45,677 bases of DNA from Anaerolineae bacterium (GTDB lineage Bacteria > Chloroflexota > Anaerolineae > 4572-78 > J111), in the NCBI GenBank assembly GCA_020433805.1, contig JAGRBZ010000017.1:1-45677 (forward strand), in the 5' to 3' direction. Below the pieces are notes generated by a model. The model was not told the DNA's origin. It ran no database searches and saw only the letters and a program-made list of their open reading frames with translations. Position numbers and translations under genes: made by a program. Shown piece by piece: positions 6,565-15,263 of the stretch. Positions within the stretch are counted from its first letter, which is position 1, and each line of letters opens with the position of its first letter.

Positions 6565-8676
6565 TTGAAAAAAAGAACCATTATTTTTAGCGCTATTGCC
6601 GGTTTGCTCTTTATTATTTGCACCATAAGTGTTGTAGCGGTCGCGTGGCGAATAGTACCGGCGCTAACCGACCCTACTTTTCTGGCCTCGCTGGTTGGCG
6701 GTTTAGAGCCACCAACCTCTACGCCTGTCCCCGTTATCGAGCGAACGCCGGTTGCGACTCCATCGGCTGAGAGCGCATCACCTATCTCTACAGCCGAGAC
6801 AGCGGCAACTTCCGAACCAACGACAAACGGTGTGACAGAGTCTTTTTCGCCCACAGCCACGGTTGAACACATAGCTGGTCAAGCCGCACCGCTAAATTTA
6901 TCCACCGAACAACGTCTGGCTCAAGCCGTTTTACCTGAACGCGATCAGCGCCTGCTGGCTATGCGTCTTAAAGAGATCGAGCAAGAAATTCCTGAAGTTA
7001 TCGCCCAATCCAAACCCGATTATCAATTGGGCGATACCGATACCTTATGGGTTACGGACAATTTCGCTACGCCGCCTCGCAGCTTTCAAGTGACTGCCAT
7101 TCTACAATTCGTAACCGATCACTCCTATTGGTGGGTTCAAGAAGGCATGAATGTTGATGTCGAGAAGTTGCAACGTTCAGCTGAGCAGTTTGAAATCCAT
7201 ACCTATCCTACTAATCGCGAATTTTTCGGCAGCGAGTGGACTCCCGGCATCGATAAAGATGAGCGACTTCATATATTTCTGGGCGATGTGCCGGGTGTCG
7301 CCGGCTATTTTTCAGCCTCTAACTCCTACTCTAACCTGGCCGAACCCTACAGCAACGAGCGCGAGATGTTTTTTATTAATGGCAGATCAGTGACCCCTGG
7401 CAACACTGCTTTCGACAGCGTTTTGGCCCACGAATTTCAACATATGATTCACTGGCATCAGGATCGCAATGAAGACACGTGGGTCAACGAAGGGCTAAGC
7501 GAACTGGCTAGTTTTATAAACGGCTATGGTCCTAGCAGTTTTGCCGGATTTTATGCAAGCGTCCCCGACACACAGCTCAACAGTTGGACGAGCAACCCCG
7601 CAGATTACGGCAGCAGCTTTCTTTTTATGGCCTATTTCTTGCAACGTTACGGCGAAGATATGATGAAGGCCGTGGTTGCTCACCCTCAAAACGGCATTGT
7701 TGGCTTCAATACCGTACTTACGGAGCAAAATCTACCGGAGCGGTTCGATGATATTTTTGCTGATTTTCTGGTAGCAAACTATCTCAATGATCCTGATATA
7801 GAAGATGGACGCTACGGTTACCGCGACTTCTCGGTCAATACCGTTGTACCCGTCTCTCGCTATGCCGATTTCCCGGTTAACGAACAGACTACCGTCTATC
7901 AGTTTGGTGCCGATTATATCGAAATTTTGGGACAAGGCGACGTTGCCGGCGAATTCATCGGCTCGACGCGGGTGAAAGTTATCAACAACGACGCGCACAG
8001 TGGGCAATTTCAATGGTACAGCCATCGTGGTGACGATACCACCACTCGGCTTACACGTGCGTTTGATTTAAGCGATGTCGATACAGCGACCTTAAATTAC
8101 GCTACCTGGTATGATATTGAAGCCGATTGGGATTTCGGCTATGTTGAAGTTTCAACCGATGCCGGCCAAAATTGGACGCTTTTACAAACACCCCACAGTT
8201 CAACCGCAAATCCCAGCGGGAATGCCTACGGAGCCGGCTATACCGGTGTATCCGGCGACGGCCCTACTTGGATTGAGGAAACTGTCGATTTATCACCCTA
8301 TGCCGGACAGGAAATTTTGCTGCGTTTTGAATATGTCACCGATGATGCTGTCAATCGTCCCGGCTGGACCATCGACGACATCAGTATCCCCGAAATCGAT
8401 TTTTATGATGATGTTGAAAGCGGCGATAATAATTGGCAAGCCGAGGGTTTTGTAAGAATCGATAACGTTCTGCCCCAACATTTCTCCGTGCAACTTATTG
8501 AAATTGCCGATGGCAATATCATCATACGCGACCTACCCCTTGACGAAACCAACTACGGAGCATTTACCCTTGAAGGGCTTGGTTCCACACTGCAAAAAGC
8601 CGTACTCATTGTTAGTGGCACGACACCTATCACCACGGAACCGGCCAGTTACCAATACAAGCTTGAAAATCGATAG
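6565..8676 (+). CDS. Secreted zinc metalloprotease, InhA/M6-M30-like
   Basis: The gene starts with TTG, with no strong ribosome site; no better in-frame start precedes the membrane segment (about 5-28). After a Thr/Ser/Pro stretch, the catalytic domain carries H289-E290-F-Q-H293 and then W-V-N308-E309-G-L-S. This gluzincin pattern supplies two His ligands, the catalytic Glu and a Glu ligand about 16 residues later. The C-terminal part (about 475-635) has a beta-sandwich of the immune-inhibitor-A/MAM type, seen as DWDFGYVEVSTDAGQNWT and GWTIDDISI. At 703 residues it fits secreted peptidases with an adhesion-like tail. Likely role: extracellular protein degradation. Assignment to M6 or M30 is uncertain. 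Confidence 0.85.
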   Translation: MKKRTIIFSAIAGLLFIICTISVVAVAWRIVPALTDPTFLASLVGGLEPPTSTPVPVIERTPVATPSAESASPISTAETAATSEPTTNGVTESFSPTATVEHIAGQAAPLNLSTEQRLAQAVLPERDQRLLAMRLKEIEQEIPEVIAQSKPDYQLGDTDTLWVTDNFATPPRSFQVTAILQFVTDHSYWWVQEGMNVDVEKLQRSAEQFEIHTYPTNREFFGSEWTPGIDKDERLHIFLGDVPGVAGYFSASNSYSNLAEPYSNEREMFFINGRSVTPGNTAFDSVLAHEFQHMIHWHQDRNEDTWVNEGLSELASFINGYGPSSFAGFYASVPDTQLNSWTSNPADYGSSFLFMAYFLQRYGEDMMKAVVAHPQNGIVGFNTVLTEQNLPERFDDIFADFLVANYLNDPDIEDGRYGYRDFSVNTVVPVSRYADFPVNEQTTVYQFGADYIEILGQGDVAGEFIGSTRVKVINNDAHSGQFQWYSHRGDDTTTRLTRAFDLSDVDTATLNYATWYDIEADWDFGYVEVSTDAGQNWTLLQTPHSSTANPSGNAYGAGYTGVSGDGPTWIEETVDLSPYAGQEILLRFEYVTDDAVNRPGWTIDDISIPEIDFYDDVESGDNNWQAEGFVRIDNVLPQHFSVQLIEIADGNIIIRDLPLDETNYGAFTLEGLGSTLQKAVLIVSGTTPITTEPASYQYKLENR

Positions 8677-8702
8677 GATTTGACCCTAACCTCAAACGCC
8701 CT

Positions 8703-8732
8703 TTGCCCTCTTTAGCGATTTTATGTTATACT
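8703..8732 (+). promoter_or_regulatory. Candidate promoter of the L,D-transpeptidase gene
   Basis: TTGCCC (8703-8708) and TATACT (8727-8732) are 18 bp apart, 40 bases ahead of the ATG at 8773. Confidence 0.5.
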
Positions 8733-8772
8733 AGAGTTATGTAAACTTAAAATATGCTTTCGGGGAGAAGAC

Positions 8773-9702
8773 ATGAAAAGGTGGTTGATCGCGGCACTTA
8801 TGGTAGCCGGAGTATTGGTGATGCTCAGGGCTGCTCCGGCCCAAGCCAACGGCGGCACGATTCACATTGTACGAGAAGGGGAAACCCTTTTTTCTATTGC
8901 GGCGACGTATGGGCTTGACGTGCAGACAGTGGCCGGAGCCAACAGGTTAACCGGAGATTTTCGGATTTACATCGGCCAGTCGCTGATCATCCCAACGCAA
9001 ACTTTTCAACCGGCAGTTCCAGCCGCTGTTCAGCCGAACCGATATTCAAATCCGTGGGCGGCTTCTCCCCCGGTCTATTCGCCTCCCGAAAGTTACCAGG
9101 CCCCCTCATTTAGCTACAATCGGCCTATAAATGTCGAACGTACTCCCCCAACGTTCGGGCAGTATCAGCCACAATCGGGCTGGACACCGGTTCGTGTTCG
9201 CCAACCGACCCAACCTGTTTATCAAGCTCGGCCTCAACCTCAATATTACGGTTACAATTCGGCTAGACCTTATTCTCCTTATGCTCCCACACCCAATATG
9301 CGCTCCCCGTATGCCCCTTCTTCTCGCACGTTAATCGGAGAAAAATGGATTGACGTAAATTTAACCACCCAGCGACTGACCGCCTTTGAGGGGAAGCAGC
9401 CGGTTTTCCACGCCATTGTCTCAACCGGTATGTGGCAATATCCCACCATAGTGGGTACATTTAGCATCTATGTTAAGTATGAGCAAGCCGATATGACAGG
9501 TGGTTACGGAGCCGATGCTTACGACCTGGATGATGTACCCTATGTTATGTATTTCCACGAAGGTTACGGGCTGCATGGTACCTACTGGCATAACAACTTT
9601 GGCACCCCGATGAGCCACGGCTGTGTTAATCTCCCTACTCCGGCGGCAGAATGGCTGTTTAATTGGGCCAACGTAGGCACAAAAGTCGTTACACATTACT
9701 AA
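8773..9702 (+). CDS. LysM L,D-transpeptidase (YkuD family)
   Basis: This periplasmic/wall enzyme probably makes or swaps peptidoglycan cross-links by L,D-transpeptidation. A signal peptide (1-26, ending AQA) is followed by a LysM module (about 31-76, HIVREGETLFSIA), a long Pro/Tyr/Gln-rich linker, and a YkuD domain from about 192. The active site is intact: HGTYWH, then S-H282-G-C284-V-N, with Cys284 as nucleophile. GGGGAGAAG precedes the ATG. It sits between a secreted protease and a small soluble-protein gene, with its own promoter and terminator. The linker composition resembles that of other wall-spanning proteins in the window. Confidence 0.92.
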   Translation: MKRWLIAALMVAGVLVMLRAAPAQANGGTIHIVREGETLFSIAATYGLDVQTVAGANRLTGDFRIYIGQSLIIPTQTFQPAVPAAVQPNRYSNPWAASPPVYSPPESYQAPSFSYNRPINVERTPPTFGQYQPQSGWTPVRVRQPTQPVYQARPQPQYYGYNSARPYSPYAPTPNMRSPYAPSSRTLIGEKWIDVNLTTQRLTAFEGKQPVFHAIVSTGMWQYPTIVGTFSIYVKYEQADMTGGYGADAYDLDDVPYVMYFHEGYGLHGTYWHNNFGTPMSHGCVNLPTPAAEWLFNWANVGTKVVTHY

Positions 9703-9738
9703 AATGCCGTTGCAACAATTTGTTAATCGGCGTTTTTT
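9701..9738 (+). terminator. Terminator after the L,D-transpeptidase gene
   Basis: AAAATGCCG (9701-9709) pairs with CGGCGTTTT (9728-9736) with one G-T wobble, and the run TTTTTT closes it. Confidence 0.65.
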
Positions 9739-9823
9739 GCATGTTGCCAATCGATCAATTTTGTGTTATGCTCATTTTTAGGGATACGTTAAGCAACATA
9801 GCAAATCATAAGGGGGAGCTGCC

Positions 9824-10090
9824 ATGCTATATAACTTCAAAATCGGAGACAAAGTCCGCTGGACCAGCCATGCCCACGGCCGATGGACCGAAAAAGTAGG
9901 TGAGGTCATTGAAGTTGTTCCTGCCCATCGGGGGGTTTTATTAGGCAAGTACAAAGGTAAATATACCTTAGGAAGTTTTAGCAAAAGCAATCCGCGTTTG
10001 CAAACTTCGTATGTAGTGGCTGTTAGAACCGGCAACGGTAAGCCCAAGTTATATTGGCCGCGTGCCAACCAACTGGAACCCGTCGATTAA
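9824..10090 (+). CDS. Small soluble hypothetical protein
   Basis: This 88-residue basic protein starts behind AAGGGGGAGC. The N-terminal IGDKVRWTS, then KVGEVIEVV and, near the end, PKLYWPRANQLEP, suggest a small SH3-like or KOW-like beta barrel of the kind often found in one-domain bacterial proteins. There is no signal peptide, cysteine or membrane segment. It lies between the L,D-transpeptidase gene and a convergent amidohydrolase gene whose stop is 9 bases away. Function is not recognisable. Confidence 0.75.
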   Translation: MLYNFKIGDKVRWTSHAHGRWTEKVGEVIEVVPAHRGVLLGKYKGKYTLGSFSKSNPRLQTSYVVAVRTGNGKPKLYWPRANQLEPVD

Positions 10091-10098
10091 AGCATACC

Positions 10099-11439
10099 TC
10101 AATCCATCGTCTGTACTTTTTGCCAAACCTCCGTGGCTAGACTCATCGCCTTCTGCGCAATAGCAACTTCGTCTAATGCCATAAGTTGACGATCAGCCAT
10201 CAGCATCTGCCCACCGGCAATGGTGTGGGTAACATGGCTACCATCCATTCCAAAAATGATTTGCCATGGATAGTTACCTGCGGTTAGCGGCGTGAACGGC
10301 ACATAATCGAGCAGAATAATATCGGCAAATGCGCCGGGAGCCAGCGAACCGACCGGTTTCGTAAAAAACAGATCGGCAATGGCAGCGTTGTTCTTGAAGG
10401 CCATGTTGATCAACCGATCGCCGGACATTACGCGCGGATCGCCCTTGCTGACGCGATGGAGCAGATAGGCAGTGTGAATTTCGGTGAACATGTTGTTGGT
10501 GAACCCATCGTTGCCCAGACCAACCGTAATGCCTTTATCGAGCAACTGCTCAACTTCGGCGACGCCGACAGCATTGTTCATGTTGCTGCGCGGCTGATGG
10601 CTAATCTTTGTGTCCGTTTGCGCAAAAATCTCCATTTCATGAGCATCGACATGAATGGCGTGAGCGACCAGCGTTTTTGGCCCTAAGATGCCCTGTTTTT
10701 CGAGCCGCTCGGCTACGCGAATGCCGTATTTACTGAGGCTGTCTACCTCATCGGCTTTGTCTTCGGCTACATGGATATGAAAGCCCGTGTCCAGCCCTTT
10801 CGCTGCCTCAACACACGCAGCCAACGTTGCATCGCTGACGGTAAAGGCAGCATGCAAACCGAACGAAGCGCCTAATTTCGGATCGGGCTTCGCTCGCAGG
10901 CGCTCAAGAAACCGCACATTCTCCGCAATACCGGCTTCGGCCCCCGCTTCTCCATTTCGATCCGTGACTTCATAACACAAACCGACCCGCAGCCCCGACT
11001 CGGTTGCCGCATCGGCCAACGCATCGAGCGAACCTGCGATATGGTTAGGGCTGGCGTGATGATCGATGAGCGTTGTTGTACCGTGCCGTACCGCATCGAC
11101 CAACGCGACCAGGGCGCTATATTTGCTGGCTTCTAGCGTAAGGGCACGATCAACTTTCCACCACAGTTGCTCTAAAATCTGCATAAAATTTTCCGGCGGA
11201 TCACCAGGGATGGCCATACCTCGGGCAAAGGAGCCGTAAAAGTGGGTATGAGCACAGATCATGCCCGGCATAATCAACTTGCCGGCAGAGTCCAGTTTAT
11301 GGGCGTTGGGGTATTGAGCTTCAAGTTCTGCCGCCGGGCCGACAGCCACAATTGTATCGTCTTCGTAATACACAGCTCCGTTCTCGATAACTTCATTTCC
11401 CGGATGAAAAGATAGGACGGTTCCATTGGTAATCAACAT
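10099..11439 (-). CDS. ssnA: SsnA-like amidohydrolase
   Basis: This is a metal-dependent amidohydrolase of the chlorohydrolase/SsnA group, which removes amino or related groups from heterocycles; SsnA itself is linked to selenium-dependent purine catabolism in other bacteria. The frame stays open to 11595, but the ATG at 11439 has GGGAG nine bases upstream and gives the normal family N-terminus, so the product is 446 residues. Visible metal-site motifs are H64-T-H66, IDHHASP, HIHVAED and GLGNDG. The signature LWWKVDRAL and EVTDRNG match E. coli SsnA as I recall it. No selenium genes are nearby, so the substrate is open. Confidence 0.85.
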   Translation of the reverse strand: MLITNGTVLSFHPGNEVIENGAVYYEDDTIVAVGPAAELEAQYPNAHKLDSAGKLIMPGMICAHTHFYGSFARGMAIPGDPPENFMQILEQLWWKVDRALTLEASKYSALVALVDAVRHGTTTLIDHHASPNHIAGSLDALADAATESGLRVGLCYEVTDRNGEAGAEAGIAENVRFLERLRAKPDPKLGASFGLHAAFTVSDATLAACVEAAKGLDTGFHIHVAEDKADEVDSLSKYGIRVAERLEKQGILGPKTLVAHAIHVDAHEMEIFAQTDTKISHQPRSNMNNAVGVAEVEQLLDKGITVGLGNDGFTNNMFTEIHTAYLLHRVSKGDPRVMSGDRLINMAFKNNAAIADLFFTKPVGSLAPGAFADIILLDYVPFTPLTAGNYPWQIIFGMDGSHVTHTIAGGQMLMADRQLMALDEVAIAQKAMSLATEVWQKVQTMD

Positions 11440-11568
11440 AATTTTTTCTCCCTGGCTAAAGTGGTTCCATTGTAAAGCGTTGGACATAAACGGGCAATTA
11501 GACAACGCCAAGAAATTATCGGTTATTTTTATGACTCCAAGAGATTGCGTGGGGTTGACGCCATAAAA

Positions 11569-11620
11569 CGTAATGCGAAAAACGTAAAACGACATTTCTT
11601 TTTACGTTTTTCGTTTTACG
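11569..11620. repeat. Long hairpin, CGAAAAACGTAAAA arms
   Basis: A perfect 14-bp inverted repeat (11576-11589 with 11600-11613) and a 10-base loop extend to 21 bp with two mismatches. The loop side is T-rich in neither direction enough for a terminator call, so I list it as a palindromic intergenic repeat. Confidence 0.7.
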
Positions 11621-11684
11621 CTCTTGTCAGCCTCTTAATTCGACCTTAAACCTACTGTGTCTGCGTGCCACAGCGCTCAACTCA

Positions 11685-11693
11685 TGCTATAAT
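11685..11693 (+). promoter_or_regulatory. Extended -10 promoter candidate
   Basis: TGCTATAAT gives a TG-n extension and a perfect TATAAT at 11688-11693. No clear -35 box is seen. It is about 140 bases upstream of the start at 11834. Confidence 0.4.
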
Positions 11694-11833
11694 AGATAAA
11701 CATAACTTCAATGACCAACGGTTACCATTGGTAGACGATTTGTGGCAGTTTGACCAACGTTGAGACAAATTTTAGCCAGTGTGTTATAACATGTTTGAAG
11801 TACAATCCGTAATTTCCTCATAGAGATAGTTCA

Positions 11834-12838
11834 ATGCAACAAAATCGAGCAGTTTTCTTTGTTATTATTGGTGTGGCTGTGCTTGTTGTTATCGGCATGA
11901 TTGTCGGAACGTTTTATATGTTCGGCTCGGTAGGCGAAGTTTCCCCCCTGCAATCAGAGGTATCGATTGAGGTTGCGGCGGCTCCAACTATTTACCCGTG
12001 GGTCGAGGATGCGGCCATTGCGTTCAATCAATCGCATCCAAAGGTTCAGGTGTCGGTTATTGAAACGACGGACCTCATCCCTGAAGCCAGATTTCGCTCG
12101 ACCAATGCCCAATCGCCGCCGCCTGCGGCCTGGATTGCCGATGCATCGTTTATCCTGGCGCTGGGCCAAAACAAAGGCCTTTCCTTTCAAGATGCTCAAT
12201 CGGTAGCCGGCAGCCCGTTGGCCTGGGGAGCCTACACCGACAAGCTTGAGCAATTTAACCAAACCTATGGCGAGTTAAATTGGGACAGCCTGCATGCCAA
12301 AGCCACCAGTTCGGAAGGGCTGCGGTTGGTACTCAATTCCCCGCAAAACTCGGCTGAAGGCATTGCTGCGCTTATTTCGGCGACTGCTTTTAGCGAGGAT
12401 AGTCAATCGCTTTCCGGCCGCAGTGTAACCTCGGCTAATAGTTGGCTCACGGAAACACTGGGTGACGGCAATGCGTATGCCAAACCGACCCCGGCCCAAT
12501 CGTTTGCTTCGGTGCAGGGCCGTACGCTGGGCGATGTTGGCTTGCTGTCGATGGCCTCGTGGCGCGAGGCGAAACTCGATGAGAATGCCAACTTCACCCT
12601 GCTGCCGGCTGAACCGGAAGTGATACTCGATATTCCTTTTGCCATTTGGGCCGGGAGTCAATCAACCCCGGAAAAGCAAGAGGCTGCCGCTGAGTTTCGC
12701 GATTTTTTGTTAAGTCAAAACCAACAAACAGTTTTATCGGATTACGGCTTGGACCCGGCGGTTGATCAAACCGGGGTTCAGGCCGATGGCGAAACGGCGG
12801 ATCGCTTGCAAAGCTGGGCTGCTCGTGTTTTACGCTAG
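11834..12838 (+). CDS. Membrane-anchored solute-binding-like protein
   Basis: This 334-residue protein has an N-terminal membrane anchor (about 8-31) and then the fold pattern of an extracellular binding protein: SIEVAAAPTIYPWVEDAA, NQSHPKVQVSV, and the late AAAEFRDFLLSQNQQTVLSDYGL, typical of the closing helix of such proteins. No lipobox is present. The ribosome site is weak (AGAGATAG). It is followed 64 bases later by the VWA lipoprotein, which also has a binding-protein half, so the two probably work together. No ABC permease or ATPase gene adjoins, which argues against a standard transporter. Confidence 0.75.
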   Translation: MQQNRAVFFVIIGVAVLVVIGMIVGTFYMFGSVGEVSPLQSEVSIEVAAAPTIYPWVEDAAIAFNQSHPKVQVSVIETTDLIPEARFRSTNAQSPPPAAWIADASFILALGQNKGLSFQDAQSVAGSPLAWGAYTDKLEQFNQTYGELNWDSLHAKATSSEGLRLVLNSPQNSAEGIAALISATAFSEDSQSLSGRSVTSANSWLTETLGDGNAYAKPTPAQSFASVQGRTLGDVGLLSMASWREAKLDENANFTLLPAEPEVILDIPFAIWAGSQSTPEKQEAAAEFRDFLLSQNQQTVLSDYGLDPAVDQTGVQADGETADRLQSWAARVLR

Positions 12839-12902
12839 TGAAGCTTAAGCCGTGCAGGTTCATCAAATTACCGACACAGATACCTAAGGAGGAAGCAAAC
12901 AC

Positions 12903-14753
12903 GTGTTAAAACAAAAAAGATGGTTATTCTTGCTGCTGCCGCTAAGTTTTATGCTGGCTTGCAGCAGCTTCGGTGGCGATAGTGGGGGTCTTACGTTGGA
13001 GGATGAAGAAGGCAACGATGTTCAATGCGCGTCCGGTGCCGTTGAAATCGAGATGGTCTATGCTCCTGAGTCAGAGCTGTACCTGGACGGCGAAGTCTAC
13101 GACGCTATCAATCGCTTTAACCAGGCTTATATCGACGGCAACAATCCCCTTACCGGCGAACCGCTGGCTGATGGCGAACAGGCTATATGTGTGCGCGGCA
13201 AGCCCGGCTCCTCAGGCCAGATAGCGCAAGGGATCATCAACGCTTTTATCGCGCCAAACAATGCCAATGTAGTGAAACCTACGCTCTTTTCTCCTTCAGT
13301 TAGCCACTGGCTGGCGCTGGTCAACTATCAATCGGGTCGCCAGGTGTTTGATCTGGCCGATAGCCCACCCACGGCGTTGGCTCCGGTTGTAATGGCGATT
13401 TGGGAGAGCCGCCTTCAGGCTATCCAAGAAAAAGAAGGTACCGAAGATGTCGGCTGGGAAGAGCTGCTGAATGTGCTTAACTCTCCCAACGGCTGGGCCG
13501 ATTACAACATCCCCGGCAATCGCACCACGGTGTACTACGGCCATACCGATCCCTTTATTAGCTCGACGGCTCTCTCCACGCTGATCGCTGAATTCTATGC
13601 CAGCGCCCGCCAAAATAGCGATGATCCCAACTTCCGCCGCTTAACGCTGGAGCAAGTGAACGATCCTGACGTACAGCAGGGCGTCCGCAATATCGAAGAG
13701 TTGATCCGTCACTATTCGTCTCGAACAACCGAGTTTAAAGAATATATCGCCCAAGGCCCCAGCTATCTCGACTTTGTGGCGCTGGAAGAAAACGACTTAA
13801 TCTTTATCAATCAGGGTAAAACCAGCTACCAGCCCCCCGAAACCCTGGTGGCGCTCTACCCCAAAGAAGGCACCTTTTGGCACGAGCATCCCTACGCCAT
13901 CCCCGAGGCCGATTGGGTAACGGACGAACAGCGGGCCGCAGCCAAAGTCTTTACGGAATATGTGCGCGGCGAAGAGGTACAGCGCAAAGTTTTGGAAAGT
14001 GGTTTCCGTCCGGTTAACCCCGGCGTACCGGTCGATTATCCCATTTCGTCAGAGTTGGGCGTTGATCCCAATCAGCCGTCCACTGTGTTAGAAGTGCCGG
14101 ACCCCGAAGTGGTCGCCCAGGTTCAATCCAGTTGGCAGTTCGTCAAGAAACAGGCCGATGTTTTGCTGGTCATGGATACCTCCGGCTCAATGCAGGGCGA
14201 TAAGATCGAACAAGCCAAAACCGCCGCCGCCGCCTTCTTAGATGGCATGCCGGCCCAAAACCGCGTTGGACTGGTTATTTTCGACAGCCAACCGCGTGTC
14301 TACGATTTTAACACCAGCAGCTTTATCTATATCGATCCCAACAGTATGGAGTCGGTCGAAGCCCTGGTTTCATTTGAGGGAGGCCAAAATAATATCCGTG
14401 ATCAGGTCACTGCCTTAGAGGTCGGCGGCGATACATCGCTCTACGACGCCATCGAACAGTCAATTAAACTACTCACAGCCTCACGCGATACCGAAGATGA
14501 TCGCATCCAGTCGATAGTTGTACTGAGCGATGGCCAGGATACCAGCAGCCTGTCCTCATTGCAAGAAGTTGTGGAAGTAATCAACACCAGCAAAGAAGAT
14601 CGTAACCCGGTCATTGTTATTCCGGTAGCCTATGGTGGCGATGCCGATATCAACGCGCTGAACAACATTGCCCGCTCCAGCGCCACCCGCGTACAGTCCG
14701 GCGATCCGGAAAATATTCAGCAGGTCTTAGAGATCATCAGCAGTTATTTCTAA
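12903..14753 (+). CDS. Lipoprotein with binding-protein half and VWA domain
   Basis: The GTG start has a strong AAGGAGG. The lipobox FMLAC gives Cys20. Residues about 45-400 look like a solute-binding domain (VYDAINRFNQAY near the start; AAKVFTEYVRGEEVQRKVLESGFRP near the end). The C-terminal von Willebrand A domain (about 418-610) has an intact MIDAS: D425-T-S427-G-S429, a Thr in GGDTSLYDA, and VVLSDGQDT. Such domains bind protein partners through a metal ion. The neighbouring gene encodes a second binding-like protein. At 616 residues it looks like a surface receptor or assembly factor; a sensing role is inference. A perfect terminator follows. Confidence 0.85.
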   Translation: MLKQKRWLFLLLPLSFMLACSSFGGDSGGLTLEDEEGNDVQCASGAVEIEMVYAPESELYLDGEVYDAINRFNQAYIDGNNPLTGEPLADGEQAICVRGKPGSSGQIAQGIINAFIAPNNANVVKPTLFSPSVSHWLALVNYQSGRQVFDLADSPPTALAPVVMAIWESRLQAIQEKEGTEDVGWEELLNVLNSPNGWADYNIPGNRTTVYYGHTDPFISSTALSTLIAEFYASARQNSDDPNFRRLTLEQVNDPDVQQGVRNIEELIRHYSSRTTEFKEYIAQGPSYLDFVALEENDLIFINQGKTSYQPPETLVALYPKEGTFWHEHPYAIPEADWVTDEQRAAAKVFTEYVRGEEVQRKVLESGFRPVNPGVPVDYPISSELGVDPNQPSTVLEVPDPEVVAQVQSSWQFVKKQADVLLVMDTSGSMQGDKIEQAKTAAAAFLDGMPAQNRVGLVIFDSQPRVYDFNTSSFIYIDPNSMESVEALVSFEGGQNNIRDQVTALEVGGDTSLYDAIEQSIKLLTASRDTEDDRIQSIVVLSDGQDTSSLSSLQEVVEVINTSKEDRNPVIVIPVAYGGDADINALNNIARSSATRVQSGDPENIQQVLEIISSYF

Positions 14754-14774
14754 AAAATAAAGCAGCTACCAACC

Positions 14775-14811
14775 AAAAAGAGCGCCTGGACATGAGCCAG
14801 GCGCTCTTTTT
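14775..14811 (+). terminator. Strong intrinsic terminator
   Basis: A perfect 15-bp stem AAAAAGAGCGCCTGG / CCAGGCGCTCTTTTT with a 7-base loop ends in T. It terminates the VWA gene, and the A-rich left arm lets it act on the opposing strand for the tRNA transcript as well. Confidence 0.92.
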
Positions 14812-14819
14812 AATTAAGG

Positions 14820-14891
14820 TACCCCCGCTGCGATTCGAACGCAGGCTCCCGGCTCCGGAGGCCGGTACTCTATCCACTGAGCTACGGGGGC
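14820..14891 (-). tRNA. tRNA-Arg (CCG)
   Basis: Read on the minus strand, the cloverleaf is complete. It has a 7-bp acceptor GCCCCCG/CGGGGGT with a G-U first pair, D stem GCTC/GAGT, and anticodon arm CCGGC-CTCCGGA-GCCGG, giving anticodon CCG. The variable loop has four bases, and the T arm is CTGCG-TTCGAAT-CGCAG. The discriminator is A. CCA is not encoded (CCTTAA follows), so a CCA-adding enzyme is needed. It decodes CGG, a rare to moderate Arg codon. Confidence 0.95.
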
Positions 14892-15263
14892 GCATTATTT
14901 TTCATTATACTCAGCCGTATCTTCTAAGCAAGAATGGTTCAGGCCGAAGTTGGCAGTTCAAAAGCATCATGCTAAACTGCGCGATTGTATGCTTTACGTG
15001 CTAATACCTTTGGGAACAAAAATAGTAGAACATGTCACTGACTTGTCACACGGTAGGCAAATTACTGATTTACTCTACGAAACTTATCTTCGGTAGCTCT
15101 GCACTAAACTGTGGTAAAGAAAATTAGACAGAATTTACAGGATTATCATGATTTTATTTGTATAATTAAAGTAAATCTTGTTAATTCTGTCGATTATCAG
15201 CACGATTTTGTGTTTCCACGGTTTAATGTTGCACTACCTTATCTTCAATGGAGGAAATGTATC
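14892..15263. other. AT-rich intergenic region
   Basis: No gene is seen between the tRNA and the lipoprotein. The stretch contains the hairpin repeat at 15127-15191. The apparent upstream extension of the lipoprotein frame to 15111 is read through that repeat. Confidence 0.55.
15127..15191. repeat. GACAGAATT inverted repeat
   Basis: GACAGAATTTACAGGATTA at the left and TAATCTTG/TTAATTCTGTC-type sequence at the right (ending 15191) form an imperfect hairpin of about 65 bp. Similar ACAGGATT palindromes are common between genes in many bacteria. Confidence 0.55.

Larger units (their letters stand above)
11440..11833. other. Divergent intergenic region
   Basis: This region separates ssnA (minus) from the solute-binding gene (plus). 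It contains a long hairpin (11569-11620) and a candidate extended -10 promoter; I see no gene in it. Confidence 0.6.
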
